64,000 bases of DNA. Source: Zopfochytrium polystomum. Lineage: Eukaryota; Chytridiomycota; Chytridiomycetes; Chytridiales; Chytridiaceae. The stretch is from contig JAIVFJ010000013.1 in assembly GCA_025765615.1 (NCBI GenBank), positions 124,001 through 188,000 of the forward strand, given 5' to 3'. This document shows positions 1 through 10,655 of the stretch, piece after piece. Positions within the stretch are counted from its first letter, which is position 1. Each line of letters opens with the position of its first letter. The translations under genes were made by a program, and so were the position numbers. The notes beneath the pieces were generated by a model that saw only the letters and a program-made list of their open reading frames with translations, was not told the DNA's origin and ran no database searches.

Positions 1-177
1 CCAAGCTCGGCGGCCGCCGTGAACGGCGAACAGAGGACCGCGTGGACCGCAAAGACGGCGGCCGCACCGACGGCGGCCGCGAGGGATCGTGCTCTCGGTC
101 GGGCGGAAACGAGCCGTCCGCCTCCGCTTGAGGGACGCGCGCGGCGAGCACGGTGGGCGTTTGCTGCTGCGGGGGCA

Positions 178-208
<31 letters not shown>

Positions 209-2632
209 TGCCGGAGGAGGCAAAGGCGCCGTCGACGCGAGAGAAAACGAGAAAGGCGGCGGCGCCGTCGAGGATGCGTTGGACGAGGCGACGAGGAGTC
301 CACCGCCGTCTTGCAAAGAGGGCAGCGCTTCGTCTGCGGCGGGGGCTGCCAGCGTCGTTGCCGCCGCCGAGAGCACGCGCATCTCAATCTCCTCCGCTCC
401 TGCGCTGGGGTTGGTCGCCGCCGGTGCCGTGGCCGCCGGCCCAGTGTATTCAAAGCGCCTTGTGCATCGCTCGATATCAGCTTTCCGCCGCTCGATGGCT
501 TCTGGAGAGGATGGGGACGCCAGGGTAGGGGGTTGGATGGCGGCACCACGGAAACAAATGTATATGAAAACGGCTGGCACCAGGAGGATATATTGAGTCA
601 CTGTCGAAGAGGAAACAATAAAACTCTGTTAATTCGTTACTGCGAGTAATCTTTTAAAAGGTCAGATCAAAGGAACATACTTAGCAATTGCCGAGCAAAC
701 TGAAGTAAAGAGGCGTCGTAGGCGGAGCAAACTGGAGCTGAGGAAACGACCGACGCACCATAGATCAGAGTTATCCTGAGACGCGACAGTTAAACTACGC
801 TCATCAGGAGGCAAAGAGATTTTTCTCACAGTTTAAACAATATCGTCAAGAGAAATCCCGACTTGAGCTTGGTTTTGGCAAATTGGTTTCCCCTCAGGTC
901 CCACTTACTTATAGACCCCACGACCCGCATTACGGCTTCCAAAACAAGAGGGACGAATGCGCTGATCGACACCACCAGTTCAAAGTAGAGATAGGACGGG
1001 ATGGTCTGTTCGCAGTACCGTGGATTGGAGGACGAGGAACTAGGTTGCGTGGCATTGGACGAAGAATCTGGCGGAAACGTGAAATCGGGTGGAATGTACG
1101 GCGCATCGTAGGCGATCAGCTGTCGGCTGATTTCGACAGCGGCGATGAAATTGACAAAGCTGTTTGCCGTGAAAAGTTCAGTAAACTTGGATTTTGCATG
1201 ATGTGAGGGAAGGACGGTGAGAACGGGGGTAATAACTGTACCAGAACAGGTGAACGAAATAGGGGTCGTTCTGGCGAAAAGGTTTTGGCCCAACCATATC
1301 TGCCAGCATTGAGTTTAGAACGCCGACGGCGCACCCAAAGAAAAGGCCTGTCAGGGAGTCAAGAAAGTCAATTCTAGCTGCAAGTAACTGCAAAGCGCTA
1401 TGCTTACAGAGCCGAAAAGCAGCAACCATCCATACGACTTTGTCTTCCACTTTGCACACGCTTCCGTCTCTGGGGAACACCACGCCAAGCTGCAGCAAGT
1501 TGAGGGATCTAGTTTTGGGTTATGTGTGTGGTGCACGCAAGTTTGTCGGTCATAAAAAGGAAAGAGAATCGAACGACAGAGCCAGATACCGCTGCTTACA
1601 ATTTGGATAAGCCCGCAAAAGAAATTGCCCGAGCCAGAGGGCGAGACCGTTCTCGCAGTAACGCGATAGCGTAGATCCATGCGATTGCGAGGGCAACAGA
1701 TATGGCGAGGTCAATGAGGAGATTGATTCTAAGCGATGGCTCGCAAACGTATGAGGGGACTGCAGCGGGGACCACCGCAAACAATGCAATGCCTGAGGCG
1801 ACAAGGGCAATGTTGGGGATGCTTGCGTGGCCGCGCCAAGCGCAAAATGAGTACTACTTCCAGGCGAAACGTTCGAGGATCTTACTCACCCAATGCAGAA
1901 CGTAAAGAGAAGTTTGAATGCAAGGAGGGAGCGCACTGCAGGGTTTTGATCGTTGCGAGGACGCCGTTGTGCGGGTTGGGGGGCCCTCTGTGGCTGTTCG
2001 GGCTGCTGCTGGTGCTGCTGGTCGGGTTCCTGTTCCAGCTGCTGCTCAGGTTGCTCCGGTTCCATTGGTTCCTCCGCGGCCGGCTCGATGGTATGTCCGT
2101 CCGCGATGACGCCCACGTCGTCGACAGCTGGAGCGGTTGCACCGGCCTCGTGGGATGCGGAGCAAGCTCCGTCCGATATGTGCGCGCCGACACCCGGTCT
2201 CGACGAGTCGTGGAGCGGTGACGGCGATGACGCGGGTGGTGCCCGTGACGCTGCTGCAAAGCTGATCAGGAGGGGAGGAGGTGAAGAGAGGGCTGAAGGC
2301 ATTGCATCGGTGACGATGGGGTTCGAGGGAGTGGGATGAGGAGGAGGAGGAGGCGGAGGAGGAGGAGGGCCCTCGGCGACGACGACTGAGGCTGCCGGGG
2401 GTGCATTCATGGCGCGGGGAGTGTCTGCTGCTGCTGTGTGCGAACAATCTGACGCTGCTGGCGGTTGATGTTGATGTTGATGTTGATGTTCTTGTGCGGG
2501 GGTGGATGGTGGTGGTGGTGGTGGTGGTGGTGTTGGTGGTGTTGTTGCTGTAACGGGGTACGCAGCGACGGAAGAGGAGGACGAGGTTGTGTCGGAAGGG
2601 AAGGGGCCGGCAGCAGCGGCGGTCGTTGTCAT
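1..2632 (-). CDS. Multi-exon multi-pass membrane protein with Pro/Gln-rich N-terminus (3' end outside window)
   Basis: The gene is modelled on the minus strand. Exon 1 is 2632-1890: a 247-residue low-complexity N-terminus with polyproline runs and His-Gln and Glu-Gln-Pro repeats, ending in a hydrophobic stretch. Exon 2 is 1821-1600 (donor GTGAGT, 68-nt intron) and encodes two hydrophobic segments. Exon 3 starts at 1489 and encodes a Cys-containing loop and another hydrophobic segment. A late exon ends at 909 (donor GTAAGT) and is joined, with matching phase, to the last exon 600-1, which begins with a hydrophobic stretch (ILLVPAVFIYICF) and continues as a Ser/Pro/Ala-rich tail to the window edge. 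The junction between 1489 and about 1160 is unresolved: a GTAAGC donor at 1407, a weaker donor at 1388 with a 41-nt intron, or a stop at 1351 are all possible. With the last option exons 1-3 would be a separate four-helix protein resembling fungal MARVEL proteins. The family is not identified. The exon phases at three junctions are seen directly; the function is unknown. Confidence 0.55.
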
Positions 2633-2666
2633 GCTGCGAGGTTTGAGGTTTTCTTTTTCAGTCTAC

Positions 2667-2669
<3 letters not shown>

Positions 2670-2717
<48 letters not shown>
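2670..2717. repeat. (CT)n microsatellite upstream of the membrane-protein gene
   Basis: This is an almost perfect CT run of about 48 bp. It sits about 40 bp upstream of the minus-strand start codon at 2632, so it reads as a GA-rich 5' leader or promoter tract of that gene. Confidence 0.9.
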
Positions 2718-2721
<4 letters not shown>

Positions 2722-3230
2722 TCATGATCTCTCCTCTGCAGCCTCGCACGCACAATTTTCTCCTCGACTTACGAATGTGCTAATGATGGGTTGAAGGCGT
2801 CGGGGTGGATTGCGCTCGCCGTCTTTCGAACGCGCAATGTGCAAAGAGGGGCTGCGCAAAGGCTGGCTGTGCGCGCGTTGCGTGGCTGCCCTGCAGTTTG
2901 AATGAATGCCGGCTGTCAATAATATCTCAGCTGCTCCACAATACAGGCGTGAGGGTAGTGAAATGGACAAGTGTCGCGGCGGCCGCCGCCGTCGTCCCCC
3001 TCGTCGCCAAAAAGTCATGGCATCTGCCTGGACTGCAATCTTTGAGTATGGTGGAAAGAACAGGAGGATTTCTGCTCATGCCATCAATGGCCTTAATGAT
3101 TTGCTGCAGTTGGTTGGTGGCCACCTGATGGAAGATTACTGTTCCCATTGAGTTGGTGCATGGGGGCTCTGAAACTGGCGATGAGATGGTCCTCGACGTA
3201 GATGATGATCTGCCCAGCCTGCAAGGACTT
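2718..3230. other. No gene recognised
   Basis: Short open frames exist on both strands but none looks like a known protein. The first part may be the upstream region of the minus-strand membrane-protein gene. The part after about 3000 has no recognisable coding signal. Confidence 0.5.
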
Positions 3231-3415
3231 CAGAGTAGACTGTTTACACATTGGATGGTCATTCTGATTCTGTGAATTCTGCAATATTCAGCCCTGATGG
3301 GCACTTTGTTGTATCAGGAAGTAATGACAAAACAGTTAGGATTTGGGATACAGCCAGTAGACAAGAGCTGCACAAGCTGGAGGGACACTCTTCGATGTGT
3401 AAACAGTCTACTCTG
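3231..3415 (+). mobile_element. 185-bp segment with perfect 21-bp terminal inverted repeats, carrying a WD40 fragment
   Basis: The ends 3231-3251 and 3395-3415 are exact reverse complements over 21 bases (CAGAGTAGACTG... / ...CAGTCTACTCTG). The interior is a coding fragment of a WD40 repeat protein. The right arm without the interior, with one base changed, recurs at 20460-20479 and 31700-31719 inside the B retroelements, so it belongs to a dispersed repeat. The structure suggests a small non-autonomous element or a foldback insertion that captured gene sequence. Confidence 0.5.
3250..3394 (+). pseudogene. WD40-repeat fragment
   Basis: The frame reads LDGHSDSV, then IFSPDGHFVVSGSNDKTVRIWD and LEGHSS. 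This is one complete WD40 blade with the GH dipeptide, the SPDG turn, the SGSNDKTVRIWD signature and the start of the next blade. It matches the high-copy repeats of fungal HET-E/NACHT-WD proteins. Only about one and a half blades are present and the reading frame closes just after the right inverted repeat, so this is a captured fragment and not a gene. Confidence 0.75.
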
Positions 3416-3539
3416 AGTGAGTGAGTGGAAGGAGTGATGAAGTGGAGATGTGTATTTGTGGGTGGTCCTTCTCCCAACTTGGAGAGAAAGGAGAAAAACT
3501 CTGTTATGAATTAATGATGATGATATACACGCTGTAATA

Positions 3540-3680
3540 GTTGCTAGGCAAGCGTGACTGGCACAGGGTAAAAACTTCTCCTATATTATCTGCTTGAGCA
3601 GAGGAGGAAAACTGTTAACACCATGTTTCTGTTCCACTTAATACTTGGAGTATTTGTCATCAGCGCAAGCCAGCGCCCAG
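3540..3680 (+). repeat. Dispersed repeat also found inside retroelements B1 and B2
   Basis: The segment from TTGCTAGGCAAGCGTGAC to GCCAGCGCCCAG is repeated with few differences at about 20480-20622 and 31720-31862. In those two places it is part of an insertion of about 200 bp that the B5 copy lacks. No coding capacity is seen. Confidence 0.7.
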
Positions 3681-3719
3681 GTCTGCATTGGCAGTGGCTC
3701 CTTCTCCCATGGGCATTGT

Positions 3720-3893
3720 GAGAATGATAACTGACAGCCACAATAGTTACAGGTCTGTCTTGTGCCTTTGCTGCTAACCAGTCAGTTCCACCTAACACCT
3801 CACTTGCTCCTTCAGCTTGGATCAATCCCTTAGGTTCAGGTCTGTCTTGTGCCTCTTGCTGCTAACCAGTCAGTTCCACCTAACAACAATTAC
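3720..3893 (-). repeat. Repeat with an internal duplication and an inverted copy at 17783-17858
   Basis: The unit GGTCTGTCTTGTGCCT...GCTGCTAACCAGTCAGTTCCACCTAACA occurs twice here (about 3752-3798 and 3838-3888). It is present once in inverted orientation at 17783-17858, together with the flanking TAACTGACAG/CTGTCAGTTA. The family is not identified. Confidence 0.6.
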
Positions 3894-4037
3894 TGGTTAA
3901 AAAGTGGGTATACACTTAATTTATTTGAGGTCACAGGCTCGACAGCCTGTTGTCCTCACAGTACCCTCTTTTTTATTATGGCAGCAATAGATGCAACAAA
4001 AGAAAGGTTGTTGCAACGTCATTTGCGGGTCCAAGGG

Positions 4038-5146
4038 TTACTTGGTTTTCTGCAGGCGGGCGCTTCTTTGCACTCTGGTTGCAGGGAGTGGGATTAGTGT
4101 GACGGGCCTTTTCAGAATGCTTGTCAGTTTTGCAAGAGTTTCTGCGGTTGCAGGCTCTTTGCCTTTTGCAGACGAAGCATGTGCATGCTTCGTTGGTTGG
4201 TTCACAAGGAATTCCTCGCTTTTCTTAAACTCGTCTGGATTGTTGTTTTTCACAAGATCCCAGTTGTCTTGGATAGCTTTTGAATGTAAATCTTCCTCAA
4301 GCTGGTTCCAATCATGTTTGGAGGAATATCCTGACCACTTAGTCAGATATACATATTTCTCACCATCAAACGTTTGGGATTTAATCTGCTTGATTTGGTA
4401 CTCAATATTGGTGGGGTCTGCTTCATCGTCTTCAGGCTCAAAGTATCGTCTGATAAATTCAGGATGGGTTCCAGCAGCCATCATAGTCTTGGAAGAAGGC
4501 TGGCACTGTCACTTTTTAGCAGTGCGCCATTATTTGAGTTCTTCGTTATAGGTTGCACCGGTGAGATCTGCTGCTTCTTCTGCAGAGTCACCAGGAAGTC
4601 GCTCAGTGTATGGTCGCAGTCCTGAGATATGCACAGTCCAAGTCACAATCAGGTTTCTGGGGAATGCCTCAACAATAGTACATTGAGCTTCAGAGTCTTT
4701 GCCAGTTATTGCAATGACTCATACAGGGCTGTCAGGAACAGGGCAGGACAGGACAAGGCAGACAAGGAACTGAGAGGAGTGATGATTGTATTGGAAACAA
4801 TAATTCACTTGAGGGATGGGACAGGTCCCCCATCCCCCTTTTATACCTTTTGAGAGTGTTCCTTGTCAAGACTCAAAGAAAGTCCCAGAAAGAGCAATTA
4901 GTAATACAATGATACCAATGATACCAATGACAACAAGACAAGTCAGGAAAGCAAAGAAGGTTCCAGAAGGTTCCACAAGATTCCATGAAGGAATGTTCTA
5001 GGAGGTTCCAGAGGTTTCCACAGGGTGATTCATAACAAGGGCCAACCCAATGGAACATGAGTGAACGGATCTTGCCGTTAAGTTTGCCAGGATTATCAAG
5101 AAGAACAGAAAGCCAAGCTCTCTGCCCAAGTTGAATCTTATGTGCT
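4038..5146 (-). pseudogene. Ty3/gypsy chromovirus integrase C-terminus with chromodomain, split by a solo LTR
   Basis: On the minus strand the upstream part (about 5130-5043) reads QLGQRAWLSVLL and then FHWVGPV, resembling the small beta-barrel after the Ty3 integrase core. Beyond the inserted LTR (4730-5037) the frame continues through VTWTVHISGLRPY, the usual linker to the chromodomain. The chromodomain (4484-4038 frame) has the core YLTKWSGYSS followed by an acidic/aromatic helix, with W and Y cage-type residues present. A TGA after GPV and a frame break near 4510 show it is dead. Chromodomains in this position direct integration to modified chromatin in chromoviruses. No RT or protease of this element is seen here. 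Confidence 0.75.
4730..5037 (-). mobile_element. Solo LTR, family D (308 bp) with TSD AGGGC
   Basis: On the minus strand the segment starts TGTTATGAATCACCC and ends CCTGACA. It is flanked by a direct AGGGC repeat (4725-4729 and 5038-5042). A second family member lies at 23057-23277. The insertion interrupts the integrase remnant. Confidence 0.88.
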
Positions 5147-5483
5147 TGTGAGACTACACCGAGGTCTCAGTGATAAATTTTAGGGATTTCATTCGCAAAA
5201 CAAGCGTACCTGTCATAAAACTGCAAGGATCAGGACCCTTATTATTATTCCCAGTTCTTTAGTTTCCACGGCGTTATCAAAGTGTATTTGCGGCTGACCT
5301 GTCTTTATTATTGGGCCTGCTTTTACTACTTTTGTCTTAACAGTTTCTGTTGCACCAGGGTTTTCTCAACATATTTTCTTTTTTGGTGACTAACAGAGAT
5401 TGCCTGACTGCCTAGGAATGGGGTGCCTGACAGGCCATACCCCAAGCCTGCCTAATTTATTATTTATTTTCGGCACTTGTACA
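5147..5483 (-). mobile_element. LTR, family E (about 337 bp)
   Basis: This is the inverted counterpart of the solo LTR at 53118-53455. They share the GTGCCGAAAATAAATAATAA start, the region around the GTTAGTCACC motif, and the GAGACCTCGGTGTAGTCTCACA end (given here in LTR orientation). No matching 5-bp duplication is visible, so the outer end may be rearranged. Confidence 0.75.
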
Positions 5484-5689
5484 TGCACGCATAGGGTTGG
5501 GGACTTCAAGCATTTGTGGTGGATGCTCCAAGTCAGGGGGGTTGACTTGTCTTTCTCTCTCTCTGTTTTTGGGCCATTTCTCTTTTTCCTTTTTCCTTCA
5601 ATCTGATTTCTGTCCTTTGGCACCAATACAGAGTCCCTTCAAATCCATCTGGCTCACAGAGGTGGGGGTAGTGAGACGTGGTACACACC

Positions 5690-6196
5690 CAGGTGAGTAC
5701 ATGGTTACTTCAGGGGCTCCTCTTCAGGGGCCGTGGTGTTCCTCCAGACTTGCCTGTTGCTTTGGATAATGAAGATGAAGGTCAGGGATTGGTTGATGAG
5801 AATGCTGTTGTGGATCAGGATCTTGAAGAGCAGGACCTTAACCCCTATGGAACTATTGTGGATGAAGGAGGGGCAGAGGAGCTTCTTACAGAGAAGGAAA
5901 GGGTTCAACAACTACTGGATTGGCCTGCTGTTGAAGAGACTCCACTGAATGAATTTAACACTCCTGGTGAGAATAGCATGCATGAGACTGTTAAACACTG
6001 GTTCTTAGAAGCCTCCCTAATTGACAGGTCTGGCCTCCCTTGCATTTGTGAAGATATTTCCTCTTGGCCTTGCAGACCCAACCAAGCTTGCACGTGCTCG
6101 TAAAGTGGAATTGAAAGATGCAGGGACACATTTGATGTAGTATGCAGAGCCAGATTCTTGTGATCCCTCTGGGATTTTCTTTTCTGGATCTACGAT
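5690..6196 (+). pseudogene. Helitron N-terminal remnant, frameshifted
   Basis: An acidic open frame (5678-6103) is followed in another frame by DPTKLARARKVELKDAGTHL, a TAG and more codons. This frame then leads, after a shift near 6195, into the VRRRRGLGQASIYLQHNPGD segment typical of the region before the Helitron Rep domain. It is decayed coding sequence of the same element as the next three entries. Confidence 0.55.
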
Positions 6197-7495
6197 TTGG
6201 TACGGCGCCGAAGGGGCCTTGGACAAGCTTCCATTTATTTGCAGCATAACCCAGGAGATGAGGCAATGTCTCTAGATGAGCTTCGGGCAGCATTGGAAGA
6301 TGAAGCGGCTAAGGCTGGAATCATGCGTAAAATAACTGCTTATGCTGGCAATATTACTGGTTCTGACAGCTACTGGTATAACAGGCGGCAAGAGTTGGAA
6401 GCTGCTTTTCAGCAGAAGGGTGCAGCAACTGCTTTCTTTACTTTCAGCTATGCAGACAATCATATTCCAGATTTGCATCGCTTGCTGCCAGCAGGGCTTC
6501 TTGCATCCCCAGCAGAAAGGGCTTTGCAAGTTTCTCGGTGCCAACACCTTGTGGATTGGTATTTCACAGAGCGCCTTGAAGCATTTGTCGACGCTTTCTT
6601 TTCAAAAACCTTGAAGAATGATTGGATTTGGTATAGATATGAGTGGCAGGCACGCACAACAGTTCATGCTCATGGTGCTGTCAAGCTTTCAAATGATCGT
6701 GGCCTTGTGGACCTATGCGGCAAAGTGTGGGCTGGAAGGGAAGCTACCAAGAAACTGGCCAATCCAGAAGCACTGGAAGTGGAGAATCTTGATCCAGAAA
6801 GTCTGCATGAACTTGTTGAAGCAGGGAAGACAGCTGAGAGAAGAGTCTGCCACTATGTGGACACACTCATCTCTGCCTACAATCCACGACAGGCAGTGCA
6901 GAATCCAACTGGCACTGTTCCAGATCCCCATCCATCATCTGTTGATATTTCAGGGATACTTGATCAAGCTGAAGAAATGGCCAAGGATTATGAAGAATTG
7001 TGCAACTGTGTGCAGCGGCATGTCTGTAGGCCTAATGGATACTGCTATTCAGAGAGGCAGGATGGGTGTAGATTTGGATTTCCCTGCTCTGTGTGTGAGA
7101 GCACTCACATAATTTTTGAAGAAGTTTCTGGAAAGGTCACTGCAAAAATTGTTCTCAGGAGAAATGATCCATTTATGAATCCACATTGTCCTCTACAGCT
7201 TCACCATTGGAGAGGAAATGTGGACCTCCAAATTATTATTGATGTGAGGGCTGCGTTTGAATATATGGTCAAGAACGCATCCAAGGCTGAAAAGCGCAGC
7301 AGAAATATCAATGCAGTTGTTCAAAGAGCGGGAGATTATAAAGACCCCTCTACTGTTCTTCGCTCCATAATGCTGCGAACACTGGAGCGCAGGGACATTG
7401 GTGGAGGTGAAACATTCAGACTCCTTTCTGGAGGCAAGCACGTCAGCTGCTCATTGGAGTTTGTCCATATCAGCATCAACTTTGACTCTGAGTGA
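6197..7495 (+). pseudogene. Helitron Rep (HUH nuclease) region
   Basis: The 432-codon frame carries the Helitron-like N-terminal domain (residues about 1-140, including FFTFSYADNHIPDL) and the HUH motif VHAHG at residues 156-160. This is the metal-binding site of rolling-circle Rep nucleases. The nucleophile region reads EYMVKNASKAE: the first tyrosine is present (residue 356), but the position usually held by the second tyrosine is Asn (residue 360, codon 7274-7276). The frame ends at TGA 7493-7495 and continues in the same frame at 7502, so Rep and helicase were probably one protein. With several disruptions downstream, this is a decayed autonomous Helitron. Confidence 0.85.
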
Positions 7496-7501
7496 TTTGA
7501 T

Positions 7502-8707
7502 GTGATGAGGCAAGCTGCTGATGCCCCTGCTGAAATCACTGCTGCAGACTCAACATTGCTCAAACTGTACATGAAAAGAGATATGAATGCTCTGTATGCC
7601 AACATGAGCTTGTTAGATTTTTGCATTGGGCATAAGGTCAAGAAAGGAGCTCTTTATGAAAGAAGTAGTGAGAGCTCTCAGAAAGTAGTTGTTCTGTTTA
7701 CTCCAAAACATCGGCCAAGCAAGGAGGGAACTGATGCTCAGAAGAAATACTGCCGGCAACAACTAGCCAAGTACAAGCCATGGCATGAAGCATCTTTTCA
7801 GCAGCTCAGAAACTTGGAAGTACCTGAAGAGGACTGGAAGAATTTCCTTTTGCACTGCAGCAATGATGCCCTAAAGCGAATTTGTGAAATGGACCATTTC
7901 CTGGCAGCTGAATTGAAAAAAATGCGTGACAACCAGAATGAAGCTGCAAGACAAGGAAGAGATGTTATGGCAATGGAGGAAATGGATTTGGTCAGGGAAA
8001 TGTGGATGAATGCTGCAGATGAGCTTCCATGGGCAGATGTGCAACAAAACACACAGTCTGACAGACTTGGATTGGACCTACCTTTGGCAGCAAACTATGA
8101 CTGGAGTATCCATCGTTTGAGGTATTCAGAGGAGAAACTTAAGGAGGGCACCAAATTTGTTGAAAAAAACAAGCAAGCACTGGGAGACGGCCCTGAAGGT
8201 GCAGAGGCTCCTTATGTCAGCCCAGAGAGCCTGGATCCTGTCCAACGACAGGTTTTTGATCACATATTGAATGAAATGAGGGATCAAAATCAGTCCCTCT
8301 TTATACTGAATGGCACTGCAGGCACTGGGAAGTCCCATGTAATCAATGCTCTGTCCAGCAGCTTTTTGCAAAATGAAGTTGCTTGTGCAGCCTTCACAGC
8401 TAAAGCTGCGTTTGCCATTGGAGGAACAACTTTACACTCCCTATTGAAGCTTGATGTACATGGATCAAAGAGGGGTGGCTTGATCTCAGGAAAACAGCTT
8501 GGAAATCTTCAGCAGGTTTTTCGCAATGTGAGGCTGCTCATTGTGGATGAATACTCAATGGTCAGCTGTGAAATCATGGGCAAGATGGACTCACGCTTGA
8601 GGCAGGCATTTGTTAAGCCAGATGTGCCATTCGGGGGCCTTTCTATCCTGTTGGTGGGAGACTTGGCTCAGATACCTCCAGTTGGAGGTACTCCGTTATT
8701 TAATTAA
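7502..8707 (+). pseudogene. Helitron PIF1-like helicase, N-terminal part
   Basis: The frame is the continuation of the Rep frame after one in-frame TGA. It contains a linker of about 245 residues and then the SF1B helicase core: LDPVQRQVFDHIL (Q-motif region), Walker A GTAGTGKS (8312-8335), the AFTAKAAFAIGGTTLHSL segment (motif Ia), Walker B LLIVDEYSM (about 8537-8563) and VGDLAQIPPVGG (motif III). It stops at TAA 8705-8707. The remaining motifs are in other frames downstream. Confidence 0.88.
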
Positions 8708-9626
8708 AAACAGACCAAGGAAAGGCTGGCTATCATTCCTATAAACTTTTCAACAAGACTGCACACCTCACAACAATCCATCGTCAGCAGGTTGTTGGCC
8801 ATGACCCGAACCAAGCAACTTTTGTTGACCTCTTGAGGGCATTGCGCAATGGCATCATGACAAAAGATCACTGGAGATTTCTTATGAACAACTGCAGTTA
8901 TGAAAGGGCTGGTGCACGTGAGATTTACCAATACCAATTTCAGGATTCAGTGCATTTATTCTTCACAAACTCTGCAGTTGAGGAGCATAACCGCGCCCAG
9001 CTGCAGGAGCTTCACTCTCCAATTGTTCGGGTAACTGCACTAAATAATCCTGAAGATGCAAGAAGTAAGGATTCCAAGGACTTTCAAAACTTGGAGAACT
9101 TCATTCACATTGCCATTGGGGCAAGGGTTGCCCTAACATCAAATATGTGGAAGCGTGTTGGGCTTACAAATGGTGCACTTGGTACTGTCCAAGATATAGT
9201 TTTGGATCTGACAACGCTGCAATGCCGCTGTTTGTGGTGGTTGAAATGGACCAATATGCTGCTCCTGGTCCCTCTTTTGACAACAGTGTTGAGGGACATG
9301 AGAAATATGTGGCTATCGCTCCGATATCAGTTGATGGCACTAATGGAGGAACACACACACAGTTGCCCTTGAGGCTGGCCTATGCCATGACAATTCACAA
9401 GAGTCAAGGGCAAGCACTTGCTTCTGCTTATGTTGACATTGGCTCCAAAGAACAAACAACTGGGCTCACGTTTGTGGCTCTGTCACATGTGAAAAACGTG
9501 GCTGGCCTCATGGTGAAGGGTTTTCTGTATGACAGGGTGTCATCACTCTGGGAGAGCCCAGGGTTCCAAAAAAGGTTGGCAGAAGATCAAAGAATGGATA
9601 CTCCTTCTATCTTGCTGGATCAATAA
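8708..9626 (+). pseudogene. Helitron PIF1-like helicase, C-terminal part (two frames)
   Basis: After a frameshift near 8700 the frame reads AGYHSYKLFNKT..., covering motif IV-like sequence and VRVTALNNPEDA. It holds IGARVALTSNMW and LTNGALGTV (8833-9372 frame). After a second shift near 9215 the frame 9147-9626 gives LRLAYAMTIHKSQGQAL (motif V/VI) and FVALSHVKN, as in PIF1 helicases. The end DTPSILLDQ is followed by TAA at 9624-9626. The helicase needs at least two shifts, so it cannot be made as one chain from this copy. Confidence 0.85.
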
Positions 9627-9675
9627 TTGCATCAGCAATGCAGAAGTTGCAAAAATAAAGTTTAACCAAGTTTAA

Positions 9676-9748
9676 TCCAGCTCCCCTCTGGGGTGCTGGA
9701 TTACAAATATCCTCGCGGGCGAGGTGGTAAGGCGTAGCCTTCCCATAT
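9676..9748 (+). repeat. Cluster of three hairpins just after the Helitron
   Basis: Three consecutive inverted repeats are visible. The first is AATCCAGC...GCTGGATT enclosing CCCC/GGGG. The second is CCTCGC-GG-GCGAGG. The third is AAGGC-GTA-GCCTT. Helitrons end in a hairpin a few bases before CTRR. No clear CTRR end is found here, so this is only a candidate terminus. Confidence 0.4.
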
Positions 9749-10135
9749 CTTATTGAGTTAGGGGCTGGGCGCTGCCGCCCCCCTCCCCCCCCTTGATTGA
9801 TCAAGAGAGATAGAGAAAGAGAGCGTGAAATAGAGAGGGTCTCTGTGTGTGTGTGTGGGGTTTGAGGGGGGGGTGAGGGCATGCATGACTGTGCAGTGTC
9901 TCGTCCTTTCGTTGAGTTGTCAGAAGCCTCGTCCGAGTTGCCACCCCCAACAGCAGCAGAGTGAGTGAGAGACACAGACAGAGGGAGAGAGACAGAGACA
10001 GAGGGACAGAGGAGATAGAGAGATAGGGAAGAGACAGATAGACAGAGGGCAAAAATGTTTTCCCTGCCCAAAAGAGAGAGAGGAAGGGGGAGAGAGAGGG
10101 AGAGACAGAGAGAGAAAGAGAGAGAGACGGAGACC

Positions 10136-10188
<53 letters not shown>

Positions 10189-10655
10189 CTCTGAGCGAGC
10201 GTCGCAAATTTCCTTTTCCGATTTTTCCGCCCAGTTTTGATTGTCCCGAGGCTCGCGACAATTACAAAAAAAAATGACCATTGGCGAACCCAACCGTGAC
10301 GGTACCACAAACGAAACGGGTTGCGTTGTGATCGATGGATCGGGCTGGGGTGGGGTATTATTGGGTTTAGCAGCATTATCGTTATCTCTCTCTTTTCTTC
10401 AATGTGAAAATAGTGAACTGTTAGTGCGAGACTCGGTGGGGAGGCTCAGAGGTGGAAACAGGCGACTAACATTTCGCCTTGCCCATCGGTTGCTTTGGTC
10501 CGTGAGGGTGAGTTGGTTCCTCCCTGCAGCCATCACACAGCCACGCTCCTGAAATAATACGTAACTGTTTGTGTGGCAGGCTTGCGAGTGTGCACTTCCT
10601 TTTATTTTACATCCTTTCGTCGTTGTTTGTGTCCCCTGCTGGTATGTTAAACTGG
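9747..10655. repeat. GA/CT-rich low-complexity tract, no gene
   Basis: From about 9800 to 10190 the strand is almost pure purine (GAGA and GACAGA units, with a perfect GA run about 10138-10185). Long frames here are artefacts of that composition. From 10190 to 10655 no gene or known repeat is recognised; it lies downstream of the THOC7-like stop. Confidence 0.7.

Noticed and set aside
19..649. Three overlapping plus-strand open frames in the GC-rich start of the window
   Set aside because: The minus strand gives a more protein-like frame here (TM segment and Ser/Pro tail), preceded by a good splice acceptor at 602-601 and in phase with the exon ending at 909. The plus-strand frames are composition artefacts of the GAC repeat.
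7193..7441. Antisense open frames within the Helitron and retroelement pol genes
   Set aside because: They are shadows of well-supported coding frames on the other strand.
9700..9760. A tRNA-Gly(CCC)-like stretch (GGTGGTAAGGCG...TTCCCAT)
   Set aside because: The D-arm-like and anticodon-like strings are present but acceptor, anticodon and T stems do not pair; the hairpins explain the sequence better.
9607..10308. Ser/Leu-rich minus-strand open frames over 200 codons
   Set aside because: They are translations of a CT/GA low-complexity tract and have no domain.
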